25,455 bases of DNA. Source: UBA2336 sp037443645 (GTDB taxonomy: Bacteria; Bacteroidota; Bacteroidia; Cytophagales; Cyclobacteriaceae). The notes beneath the pieces were generated by a model. The model was not told the DNA's origin and did not search any database. It saw nothing but the letters and a program-made list of their open reading frames with translations. Location: contig JBBINY010000040.1 in assembly GCA_037443645.1 (NCBI GenBank), forward strand, positions 1 to 25,455, in the 5' to 3' direction. The position numbers and the translations under genes were made by a program. Positions 15,161 through 21,741 of the stretch are shown here, one piece after another (the first letter of the stretch is position 1; every line of letters begins with the position of its first letter).

Positions 15161-16423
15161 ATGGCAACTTTGGAAGCTGAAATTCAAGGCATTAAGCAAC
15201 GGTTTGGCATTATCGGCACCTCCCCCATGCTGAACCATGCGGTACGTGTTGCCATGCAGGTTGCCCCAACCGATATGTCGGTGCTCATCACCGGTGAGAG
15301 TGGTGTAGGAAAAGAAATCTTTTCAAAAATTATCCACCACCTTAGTCCGCGCAAGCACGGCCAGTTCATTGCCATTAACTGCGGCTCAATACCGGAGGGC
15401 ACCATCGACTCCGAATTGTTCGGGCATGAGAAAGGCTCATTTACCGGAGCGCACGAAGCCCGCAAGGGATACTTCGAGGTAACAAATGGCGGTACAATTT
15501 TTCTTGATGAGATCGGTGAAATGCCGCTGGGCACGCAGGCCAGGTTGCTCCGGGTTTTAGAGAATGGAGAGTTTATCAAAGTAGGGTCATCCAAAGTTCA
15601 AAAAACCGATGTGCGTGTGGTTGCAGCCACCAACATCAACTTGATGCGCAATGTTGAGGAAGGAAAATTCAGGGAAGACTTATACTACCGGTTAAGCAGC
15701 GTACCCATTTTTGTTCCGCCTTTGCGCGAACGCGGCAAGGATGTTGAACTGCTTTTCAGAAAATTCGCTACCGATTTCGCAGAAAAATACAAAGTTAAGC
15801 CAATCGCACTTACCGAAGATGCCAGGGATGCCTTATTAAAATACCGCTTTCCGGGAAACATCCGACAATTAAAAAACCTGGTCGAGCAGATTTCAGTTTT
15901 ATCATCCGATGACAAAGAAGTAACTGCCGAAAAATTGTCGCATTACCTGCCCCAGGAAAATAGCCTGCCGGCACTTTACCGGAATGGAGCCACTACCTCA
16001 GATACCTTGTCTGAGCGTGACATCCTTTATAAAGTATTGTTCGACATGAAAAAGGATGTAGTTGACCTGAAGAAAATTGTACTTGATTTGCTCAGCCGGG
16101 AAGGGAATACTTCTCAGCTGGTAAAAGAGAATCCGGGATTGTTTGAAGGAATGCACGTTCCGGAAAGCAAACCACATGACGACCGTGTAATCCTGAATCT
16201 GCAGCCTGCCGTGGAACCCATTACGCCAGAGTCCGATCTTGAGGTACAAGACATCAGCCATGAAACCGAGGAGGACTCACTTTCCATCGAACAAAAGGAG
16301 AAGGAACTGATTATCCGGGCTCTGCGGAAAAACAACAACAAACGCAAATACGCGGCACGCGATTTGGGTATATCCGAACGTACGCTTTACCGAAAGATCA
16401 AACAGTATGAGTTGGAAGAATAG
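15161..16423 (+). CDS. Orphan sigma-54-dependent transcriptional activator (AAA+ / Fis HTH, no receiver domain)
   Basis: 420 residues. The AAA+ domain begins almost at once: IIGTSPML (17-24), Walker A GESGVGKE (45-52), the sigma-54 contact loop as GSFTGA (92-97, a variant of GAFTGA), Walker B GGTIFLDEIGE (110-120), RVVAATN (152-158), REDLYYRL (171-178) and FPGNIRQLKN (230-239). A linker of about 115 residues with a helical DMKKDVVDLKKIVLDLL segment precedes a C-terminal Fis-type helix-turn-helix (about 380-416, AARDLGISERTLYRKI). No response-regulator, GAF or PAS domain is present, so activity must be controlled by level or partner protein. The gene sits between miaB (4-nt gap) and lptE (17-nt overlap). 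Its targets are unknown. Confidence 0.93.
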   Translation: MATLEAEIQGIKQRFGIIGTSPMLNHAVRVAMQVAPTDMSVLITGESGVGKEIFSKIIHHLSPRKHGQFIAINCGSIPEGTIDSELFGHEKGSFTGAHEARKGYFEVTNGGTIFLDEIGEMPLGTQARLLRVLENGEFIKVGSSKVQKTDVRVVAATNINLMRNVEEGKFREDLYYRLSSVPIFVPPLRERGKDVELLFRKFATDFAEKYKVKPIALTEDARDALLKYRFPGNIRQLKNLVEQISVLSSDDKEVTAEKLSHYLPQENSLPALYRNGATTSDTLSERDILYKVLFDMKKDVVDLKKIVLDLLSREGNTSQLVKENPGLFEGMHVPESKPHDDRVILNLQPAVEPITPESDLEVQDISHETEEDSLSIEQKEKELIIRALRKNNNKRKYAARDLGISERTLYRKIKQYELEE

Positions 16424-16955
16424 GGCAACACACTTGTCGGGGCTCGTTCTGGTGAGCCTGTCTATGGCGGTGTTGTCTCAACTTTCGTCTTGCGGGGTAT
16501 ACTCATTCCAGGGTGCATCAACCAATGCGAAGAATATCTCCATCCAGGAGTTCTACAACAACACAGAACTGGCACCCGCCAATATCGGGCAAACGTTTAC
16601 CAACCGGTTAAAAGACTACATGATTCAGAATACCAACCTGAGTGTAGTGGCCGATAACGGCCAACTTCAAATGGAAGGGATCATTACAGGCTACTCCCTC
16701 GGCCAGATAGCACCGGTTTCCGGAAACGACCCATCTCGCGGAGACCTGGCCTCCTCTACCCGGTTTACCATTACTGTTAAAGTATCTTATATCAATACCC
16801 TTGATGAATCGATGAGTTTCAAGGAAAGGTCATTCTCGTTTTACCGGGATTTCAGCAACGAATTGAATTTTAGCGACATCGAAGAAAATCTCACGCGACA
16901 GATTTTTGATCAGCTTGTACTCGACATCTTCAACGCTTCGGTTGCCAATTGGTAA
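16407..16955 (+). CDS. lptE: LptE-family LPS-assembly lipoprotein
   Basis: 182 residues. A type II signal peptide with a hydrophobic stretch ends in the lipobox LSSC (Cys29), followed by GVYSFQGAS. Next come ISIQEFYNNTELAPANIGQT and TNRLKDYMIQNTNLSVV, the alpha/beta pattern of LptE, which plugs the LptD barrel and helps insert LPS in the outer membrane. Length and position downstream of the sigma-54 activator fit the Bacteroidota version. The ATG overlaps the activator gene by 17 nt, so translation is probably coupled. Confidence 0.87.
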   Translation: MSWKNRATHLSGLVLVSLSMAVLSQLSSCGVYSFQGASTNAKNISIQEFYNNTELAPANIGQTFTNRLKDYMIQNTNLSVVADNGQLQMEGIITGYSLGQIAPVSGNDPSRGDLASSTRFTITVKVSYINTLDESMSFKERSFSFYRDFSNELNFSDIEENLTRQIFDQLVLDIFNASVANW

Positions 16956-16971
16956 AAAACTTCTATTTTTA
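16941..16971 (+). promoter_or_regulatory. Candidate internal promoter ahead of the Lys-rich protein gene
   Basis: GTTG at 16941-16944, 19 nt and TATTTTTA at 16964-16971 each differ by one base from TTTG and TAnnTTTG. They straddle the lptE stop and lie 18 nt before the GTG at 16990, which favours that start over the ATG at 16906 inside lptE. Confidence 0.4.
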
Positions 16972-16989
16972 CCTACCTCATCTTGGCTC

Positions 16990-17877
16990 GTGGAAAAGAC
17001 CCAATTGCTAGAAGTTATTCAACGCTTTACCGCATCAACCCGCGATGAAGCAGAAGCGTTAATTGCACTGCGAAGTCAATTTACCTACTGCCAGGTGCTT
17101 CAGGCTTTAGCTGCAAGAACCAGCCGCGACCATAATTTTTCCAACCATCCGTCTCTTTTGCAGGAAGCGGCCATCCACAGCACCGATCGATCCGTATTGA
17201 AAGACTTGATAACCTTCACGGGCATTTCAGACCAAGCGAAGGTCAAAAAGAGCAAGTCTGCAAAGGAAAAACCACAGGCACACGATTTTGCCGATGAAGT
17301 GTTCGATGACCTTGAAAAACTAAAGCATTCAAAGGAGGCGTTCGAATCGATGTTTGGCTCTTCTGCCCTGGTTAACCCATCCGTCAAGGAGCAAAAGCCG
17401 GAGAAGCCAAAGCGTGAGATCCTGAAGTCGAAGAAACAACGCATCATTGAAATGGCCCGGGAGTTTGACTCACCCGCCAGTACACAGCCGATGCAACCGG
17501 CATCGAAAAAAGAAAAAAGGACGGGTAAGAAATCATCGCAAAATGATCCGCTAATCGAGTCTATTAAAACCTCACATAAAAAAATTAAGCCTGATACGGA
17601 AAAGGCGCGCGAACAGATTGAGGTGATCAATCAGTTTATTAAAGCAAAACCGGTGATCACACCGGTACCGGCAACTGGCGAAGGCACCCGGCAGGATATG
17701 TCTGAAGCAATTCAGGGTGGGGAATTCAGTGACCATATTGTTTCTGAAACGTTGGTCGAGATCCTTATCAAGCAAGGCAAAAAGGATAAAGCGATTGAGG
17801 TACTGAAAAAGTTAATTTGGAAGTTTCCGCAAAAAAAGACTTACTTTGCGGCCCGAATTGACGATTTAAAGAAATAA
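16990..17877 (+). CDS. Uncharacterised Lys-rich protein with C-terminal TPR-like helices
   Basis: 295 residues from a GTG at 16990. The in-frame ATG at 16906 lies within lptE and adds a hydrophobic, serine-rich stretch that looks like chance translation; a candidate promoter falls between the two starts. The N-terminal 80 residues are helical (LLEVIQRFTASTRDEAEALI, then YCQVLQALAARTS). Residues of roughly 85-220 are highly charged and low in complexity, with many KSKKQ and KKEKRTGKK stretches, so probably disordered. The C-terminus has one clear TPR-like hairpin, LVEILIKQGKKDKAIEVLKKL, then a second half-helix. No signal peptide, so cytoplasmic. It is fixed between lptE and secG and 1 nt from secG, which suggests an envelope-biogenesis link, but I recognise no function. 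Confidence 0.8.
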   Translation: MEKTQLLEVIQRFTASTRDEAEALIALRSQFTYCQVLQALAARTSRDHNFSNHPSLLQEAAIHSTDRSVLKDLITFTGISDQAKVKKSKSAKEKPQAHDFADEVFDDLEKLKHSKEAFESMFGSSALVNPSVKEQKPEKPKREILKSKKQRIIEMAREFDSPASTQPMQPASKKEKRTGKKSSQNDPLIESIKTSHKKIKPDTEKAREQIEVINQFIKAKPVITPVPATGEGTRQDMSEAIQGGEFSDHIVSETLVEILIKQGKKDKAIEVLKKLIWKFPQKKTYFAARIDDLKK

Positions 17878-17878
17878 C

Positions 17879-18211
17879 ATGATTACGTTCATCATCGGCC
17901 TGATCATCTTTTGTTGTGTACTGTTGGTCCTTGTAATCCTTGCGCAAAATGCCAAGGGCGGTGGGTTAACCAGCCAGTTTGGCGGCTCAGGTGCAACAAA
18001 CATCATAGGCGTAAAAAAGACAGGTGATTTGCTGGAAAAACTAACGTGGGGATTTTCTGTCGCCATTATGGTGTTGTCACTCTCAACCAATTTTATTACT
18101 CCTACATCAGGTGGAAAGACCAACGACATATTGGATAAAGCGGGCGAACAGGCTGCCCCGGTTTCCACTGAAATGCCTGCCTCACAACCGGCAGACGATG
18201 ACCAGGAATAA
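17879..18211 (+). CDS. secG: Preprotein translocase subunit SecG
   Basis: 110 residues. Two transmembrane helices, at about 3-22 and 52-72, are separated by the SecG signature LAQNAKGGGLTSQFGGSG; the Gly-rich loop and family length match. SecG binds SecYE in the inner membrane and assists protein export. An acidic, low-complexity tail of about 35 residues follows, as is common in Bacteroidota SecG. The ATG begins 1 nt after the stop of the Lys-rich gene, and a strong terminator closes the cluster. Confidence 0.95.
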   Translation: MITFIIGLIIFCCVLLVLVILAQNAKGGGLTSQFGGSGATNIIGVKKTGDLLEKLTWGFSVAIMVLSLSTNFITPTSGGKTNDILDKAGEQAAPVSTEMPASQPADDDQE

Positions 18212-18230
18212 GGCTTGATTTATCAACACT

Positions 18231-18258
18231 AAAAACCCGCTCCAATGCGGGTTTTTTT
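18231..18258. terminator. Strong intrinsic terminator, bidirectional
   Basis: The arms AAAAACCCGC and GCGGGTTTTT flank a 6-nt loop, followed by further T. It lies 19 nt after the secG stop and 20 nt from the stop of the convergent minus-strand gene, so it can serve both. Confidence 0.92.
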
Positions 18259-18277
18259 GTTACCCGGGGTTACGGTG

Positions 18278-18994
18278 TTACGCCATTTTTGAAATATGTT
18301 TTACAAACAGCCGCTTCGCCACAGGCATTAACGTTTCGGTAAATGGAAATTTTAAGCGCGAAAGGATAAGGTAGGTTGCAGGGTTTGGCATTTGCCGGAA
18401 GCGCTTCACCAATTCAATTTTTATATGCTCATAGGGCGTTACCGAACTTTTCGGTATTGTTTCAATAAATTCCGTATTCAGGCTTCGAAGCTGCTCATAC
18501 TGCTCTTCGTAAATACTTAGCTGATACCGGTAAACATTAGTTTCTTTTTCCGGTGGTACAGTAACAAACAGGTACCCTTCGCGGGCATACAGAGGTGTAA
18601 CGCCAATCGGTGAGATCTCGCATTGCGACTCCACGTATTCATAAATAACCGATCCCTCCTCCAGGGAATCCTTAATGCGGGGAATAGCCCATTCGATGAT
18701 GGATGTCAGTTCATTCATGATGGAATCATCCTCAATCATTTCGCGATAACTTAACTCCAGCATCCTGAACTCTTCGAGCGAAAGTTCCTTAGGAAATGAA
18801 TCCCTGATGAGCGTCTTATTCTCCTTTACAGCAAGAAGATTCTGATAGTGAAAAACCAGGTCGCTTAAAAAAGGGTAGAGGGTTACCCGGCCGAACGATT
18901 CCTTTACGGTTTTCAGGTATGCCAGCAAAATGTATTTTTTGTACTCAAAGTCAATCAGTCCCTGGGTAAGCCAATCTTTTGATAACCGCTCCAT
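18278..18994 (-). CDS. Uncharacterised protein next to groESL
   Basis: 238 residues, soluble, with no signal peptide or membrane span. The N-terminal half is mainly helical (LTQGLIDFEYKKYILLAYLK, VTLYPFLSDLVFHYQNLL) and acidic in the middle; the second half looks mixed, with a TPLYAREGYLFVTV strand pair and a C-terminal LKFPFTETLMPVAKRLF. I see no catalytic motif and recognise no family. It is convergent with secG and divergent from groES across 270 nt. Codon use and composition look like the neighbours, so it appears to be a native gene rather than an insert. It could share stress control with groESL through the common spacer. Confidence 0.75.
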   Translation of the reverse strand: MERLSKDWLTQGLIDFEYKKYILLAYLKTVKESFGRVTLYPFLSDLVFHYQNLLAVKENKTLIRDSFPKELSLEEFRMLELSYREMIEDDSIMNELTSIIEWAIPRIKDSLEEGSVIYEYVESQCEISPIGVTPLYAREGYLFVTVPPEKETNVYRYQLSIYEEQYEQLRSLNTEFIETIPKSSVTPYEHIKIELVKRFRQMPNPATYLILSRLKFPFTETLMPVAKRLFVKHISKMA

Positions 18995-19011
18995 AATGCA
19001 ACATTTTCGGT

Positions 19012-19043
19012 AAAAATTAACACTTCAAACCATGTTGTTCAAG
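19012..19043 (-). promoter_or_regulatory. Possible promoter of the uncharacterised gene at 18994
   Basis: On the minus strand CTTG (19043-19040), 20 nt and TAATTTTT (19019-19012), with one mismatch in each element, lie 17 nt from the ATG. Confidence 0.35.
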
Positions 19044-19045
19044 TA

Positions 19046-19126
19046 CCCGGATTAATCCAGGCATACGGTTGCAGATAACCGTTAAAAGTCTGCCATACTG
19101 CCAGTCTATGGCTTACCGGATAAGCC
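19046..19126. repeat. Three dyad symmetries in the divergent spacer upstream of groESL
   Basis: From left to right: GGATTAATCC (19049-19058), a perfect palindrome that extends imperfectly to 19046-19061; ACGGTT and AACCGT (19065-19070 and 19077-19082) around a 6-nt loop; and GGCTTA and TAAGCC (19110-19115 and 19121-19126) around a 5-nt loop. They are unlike each other, so they could be binding sites for different proteins or short hairpins. Confidence 0.5.
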
Positions 19127-19152
19127 GGAACTGCACCCTGTCACCAAAAAAA

Positions 19153-19215
19153 CTGTCATTTTGAATGTGATTTTAACCTTTTCACTGTCGAAAACCGGGC
19201 TGGCACAATTGGTGT
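19153..19215 (+). promoter_or_regulatory. Candidate groESL control region with sigma-54-like element
   Basis: TGGCAC at 19201-19206 matches a sigma-54 -24 box. GG at 19202-19203 is followed after 10 nt by GT rather than GC, so the -12 box is imperfect. Upstream lie CTGTCATTTTGA (19153-19164) and CTGTCGAAAA (19185-19194), a repeated CTGTC that could be an activator site. No CIRCE inverted repeat and no good TTTG/TAnnTTTG pair was seen. The element lies about 50 nt before the groES ATG. Confidence 0.35.
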
Positions 19216-19264
19216 AAAGAAGGCTGTGTCAAACTTGTTAAACCAAAAAAACAATTACTTGTAT

Positions 19265-19543
19265 ATGGCAAAAATCAACTTTAAACCAAACGAGGACAGG
19301 GTTCTGGTAGAACCAGCTGCCGCAGAGGAAAAAACAGCCTCTGGAATCATCATCCCTGACACGGCAAAAGAAAAGCCTCAAAAGGGTAAAATCATAGCCG
19401 TTGGCGAAGGCCTTAAAGACAAGCCTGTAACCGTTAAGGTAGGCGACCATGTGCTCTATGGTAAATATGCCGGCACCGAAATCACCATTGATGGCAAAGA
19501 GTACCTGATCATGAGGAACTCAGACATTTTTGGAATTATTTAA
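19265..19543 (+). CDS. groES: Co-chaperonin GroES
   Basis: 92 residues from ATG 19265 (MAKINFKPNEDRVLVEP). An upstream ATG at 19226 would add 13 atypical residues and is rejected. The mobile loop is EEKTASGIIIPDTAKEKPQ, followed by KGKIIAVGEG, VKVGDHVLYGKYAG and IMRNSDIFGII. GroES is the heptameric lid of the GroEL chamber in the cytoplasm. groEL follows after 27 nt in the standard bicistronic operon. Confidence 0.97.
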   Translation: MAKINFKPNEDRVLVEPAAAEEKTASGIIIPDTAKEKPQKGKIIAVGEGLKDKPVTVKVGDHVLYGKYAGTEITIDGKEYLIMRNSDIFGII

Positions 19544-19570
19544 TCTCAAACCAAAAAATCAACAAGAATT

Positions 19571-21199
19571 ATGGCTAAAGAAATAACATTTGATACCTCC
19601 GCCCGCGACAGACTAAAGAAGGGCGTGGATAAGTTGGCCGATGCCGTTAAGGTTACGCTTGGCCCGAAAGGACGCAACGTTATCCTTGACAAGAAATTCG
19701 GAGCTCCTACCGTTACCAAAGACGGTGTATCCGTTGCCAAGGAAATTGAATTGAAAGACCCCATTGAAAACATGGGTGCTCAATTAGTAAAAGAAGTTGC
19801 CTCAAAAACTGCCGATGCAGCCGGTGATGGTACCACAACGGCCACCGTACTTGCCCAGGCAATCTTCAACCATGGTATTAAAAATGTAGCTGCTGGTGCC
19901 AACCCCATGGACCTGAAGCGCGGAATTGACAAGGCTGTGGCGGTAGTGGTTGAACACCTTAAGAAGCAATCCAAGAAAATAAAAGACTCCAGCGAAATTC
20001 AACAGGTAGCATCCATCTCCTCGAACAATGACGAAACCATTGGAAAGATGATTGCCGATGCCATGGATAAAGTTGGTAAAGACGGTGTGATCACGGTAGA
20101 AGAAGCCAAAGGCACTGAAACTGAAGTGAAGACTGTTGAAGGGATGCAGTTTGATCGCGGCTACCTCTCCCCGTACTTCGTTACGAACACCGAGAAAATG
20201 GAAGCCGAACTGGATCACCCCTACATCCTGATTTACGACAAGAAGATCAGCAGCATGAAAGAGCTGCTTCCTATCCTGGAGGCTACAGCTCAGACCGGCA
20301 AACCGCTGGTAATCATTGCTGAGGAAGTAGAAGGCGAAGCATTGGCCACCCTGGTGGTGAACAAGATTCGCGGGGCGCTGCGTGTGGCTGCCGTAAAAGC
20401 CCCCGGCTTTGGCGACCGCAGAAAGGCCATGCTTGAGGACATTGCCATCCTTACCGGTGGACAGGTTATCAGCGAAGAGCGCGGCTTCAAACTTGAAAAC
20501 GCCACGCTCGATTACCTCGGTCGTGCCGAAAAGGTTAACATTGATAAGGACAACACAACCATTGTTAACGGTGCCGGCAAGAAATCTGAAATTCAGGGCC
20601 GTATTGCACAAATCAAAGCACAGATCGAAACCACTACGTCAGACTACGATAAAGAGAAACTGCAGGAGCGTCTCGCCAAGTTGAGTGGCGGAGTTGCCAT
20701 CCTCTATGTGGGTGCTGCAACCGAAGTGGAAATGAAAGAGAAGAAAGATCGTGTTGATGATGCCCTGCACGCAACCCGTGCCGCTGTTCAGGAAGGGATC
20801 ATCCCCGGTGGTGGGGTTGCCTACCTCCGTGCTGTTGATGGCCTTAAGGAAGTAGATACCGACAACGAAGACCAGGAGACAGGGGTGAATATCGTTCGCC
20901 TGGCACTGGAAGCTCCGTTGCGCATCATTGCCGAAAATGCCGGTCAGGAAGGTTCGGTGATCGTGAATAAAGTTCGCGATGGCAAGAAAGATTTCGGATT
21001 CAATGCCCGTGAGAACAAGTTTGAGGATTTCTTTAATGCGGGGATCATTGATCCGACAAAAGTGGCCCGCCTGGCACTGGAAAACGCAGCTTCTATTGCC
21101 GGCTTGTTGCTGACAACCGAAGCCGTTGTTTCAGAAATTCCGGAAGAAAAAGAAGCACCGGCCATGCCCGGTGGCGGAGGAATGGGCGGAATGATGTAA
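19571..21199 (+). CDS. groEL: Chaperonin GroEL
   Basis: 542 residues, close to the usual length. ATP-site motifs are VTLGPKGRNVIL (28-39) and GDGTTTATVLA (85-95); the apical domain has GYLSPYFVTN and VKAPGFGDRRKAML; PGGGVAYLRA and the Gly/Met-rich tail PGGGGMGGMM close the protein. It forms the double-ring ATP-driven folding chamber. No mutated key residue was seen. The operon ends at the terminator 24 nt beyond the stop. Confidence 0.98.
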   Translation: MAKEITFDTSARDRLKKGVDKLADAVKVTLGPKGRNVILDKKFGAPTVTKDGVSVAKEIELKDPIENMGAQLVKEVASKTADAAGDGTTTATVLAQAIFNHGIKNVAAGANPMDLKRGIDKAVAVVVEHLKKQSKKIKDSSEIQQVASISSNNDETIGKMIADAMDKVGKDGVITVEEAKGTETEVKTVEGMQFDRGYLSPYFVTNTEKMEAELDHPYILIYDKKISSMKELLPILEATAQTGKPLVIIAEEVEGEALATLVVNKIRGALRVAAVKAPGFGDRRKAMLEDIAILTGGQVISEERGFKLENATLDYLGRAEKVNIDKDNTTIVNGAGKKSEIQGRIAQIKAQIETTTSDYDKEKLQERLAKLSGGVAILYVGAATEVEMKEKKDRVDDALHATRAAVQEGIIPGGGVAYLRAVDGLKEVDTDNEDQETGVNIVRLALEAPLRIIAENAGQEGSVIVNKVRDGKKDFGFNARENKFEDFFNAGIIDPTKVARLALENAASIAGLLLTTEAVVSEIPEEKEAPAMPGGGGMGGMM

Positions 21200-21222
21200 T
21201 GCCTGATCAGCTAATTTACCAG

Positions 21223-21252
21223 AAAGCCTCACCTAAGGGTGGGGCTTTTCTA
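21223..21252 (+). terminator. Intrinsic terminator of groES-groEL
   Basis: An 11-bp stem (AAAGCCTCACC with GGTGGGGCTTT, one T-G wobble) and a 4-nt loop, followed by TTCTATTTT. Confidence 0.9.
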
Positions 21253-21253
21253 T

Positions 21254-21284
21254 TTTGACAGATTTAATTTGGTGTGTAACTTGG
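21254..21284 (+). promoter_or_regulatory. Promoter of the TerB-like gene, abutting the groEL terminator
   Basis: TTTG at 21254-21257, 19 nt and TAACTTGG at 21277-21284 (one mismatch from TAnnTTTG). It lies 21 nt before the ATG at 21306 and supports that start. Confidence 0.55.
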
Positions 21285-21305
21285 TACCACCAAACACAAC
21301 AACCC

Positions 21306-21671
21306 ATGGTAATCCATAAATCTTTTGCCGATTTTGTATTGTTCCTGTATGTCCACATGGCCCATGCCGATGGTGAATTCCATCCCACGGAAGTGCACGT
21401 GGTAAAAGAAAAGATGAAGAAACTCTTCCCGAACGAAACAGACTACGATAAAATGCTAAAGGAAACCATGGAGTTGTATCTGGATTTTGATAAGAAGCAA
21501 CTGCGTACACTTTTTCGCGATACCTTCAAACACTTTTCAGAAATCAAATTCCCCGTTAAATACCACATTTATACTGATTTGTATGAGATCATAAATGCTG
21601 ACGGCAAGGTTGATGAATCGGAGACGGAAGCGCTGGATACACTCAAGGAGATTATCAACATATCCCATTAA
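21306..21671 (+). CDS. TerB-family (tellurite-resistance / DjlA N-terminal-like) protein
   Basis: 121 residues from ATG 21306. The ATG at 21255 falls in the groEL terminator and before the promoter, so it is rejected. The protein is all-helical with the two acidic motifs of the TerB fold: HADGEFHPTE near the start and NADGKVDESE near the end, spaced as in the metal-binding four-helix core. There is no membrane anchor and no J domain. TerB proteins are thought to bind divalent metal and act in envelope or phage stress, but single-domain versions like this one have no settled role. It stands alone between two terminators. Confidence 0.82.
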   Translation: MVIHKSFADFVLFLYVHMAHADGEFHPTEVHVVKEKMKKLFPNETDYDKMLKETMELYLDFDKKQLRTLFRDTFKHFSEIKFPVKYHIYTDLYEIINADGKVDESETEALDTLKEIINISH

Positions 21672-21690
21672 TACTTACTAAGAATCAATT

Positions 21691-21723
21691 AAAAAAGCCC
21701 CGCGTTACCACAGGGCTTTTTTT
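21691..21723. terminator. Bidirectional terminator between the TerB-like gene and the OPT transporter
   Basis: Arms AAAAAAGCCC (21691-21700) and GGGCTTTTTT (21713-21722) around a 12-nt loop, with A and T tracts on both sides. It sits between convergent stops, 20 nt from each. Confidence 0.88.
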
Positions 21724-21741
21724 ATATCACTTATAAAAGGG

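Noticed and set aside
17100..17630. 176-codon minus-strand ORF, rich in Ser, Phe and Cys
   Set aside because: Complement of the Lys/Glu-rich region of the real plus-strand gene.
18995..19264. CIRCE heat-shock operator before groES
   Set aside because: Searched for TTAGCACTC and its GAGTGCTAA partner; neither is present.
19802..20611. 269-codon minus-strand ORF inside groEL
   Set aside because: Antisense to a highly conserved gene; a known side effect of groEL codon use. No promoter or family features.
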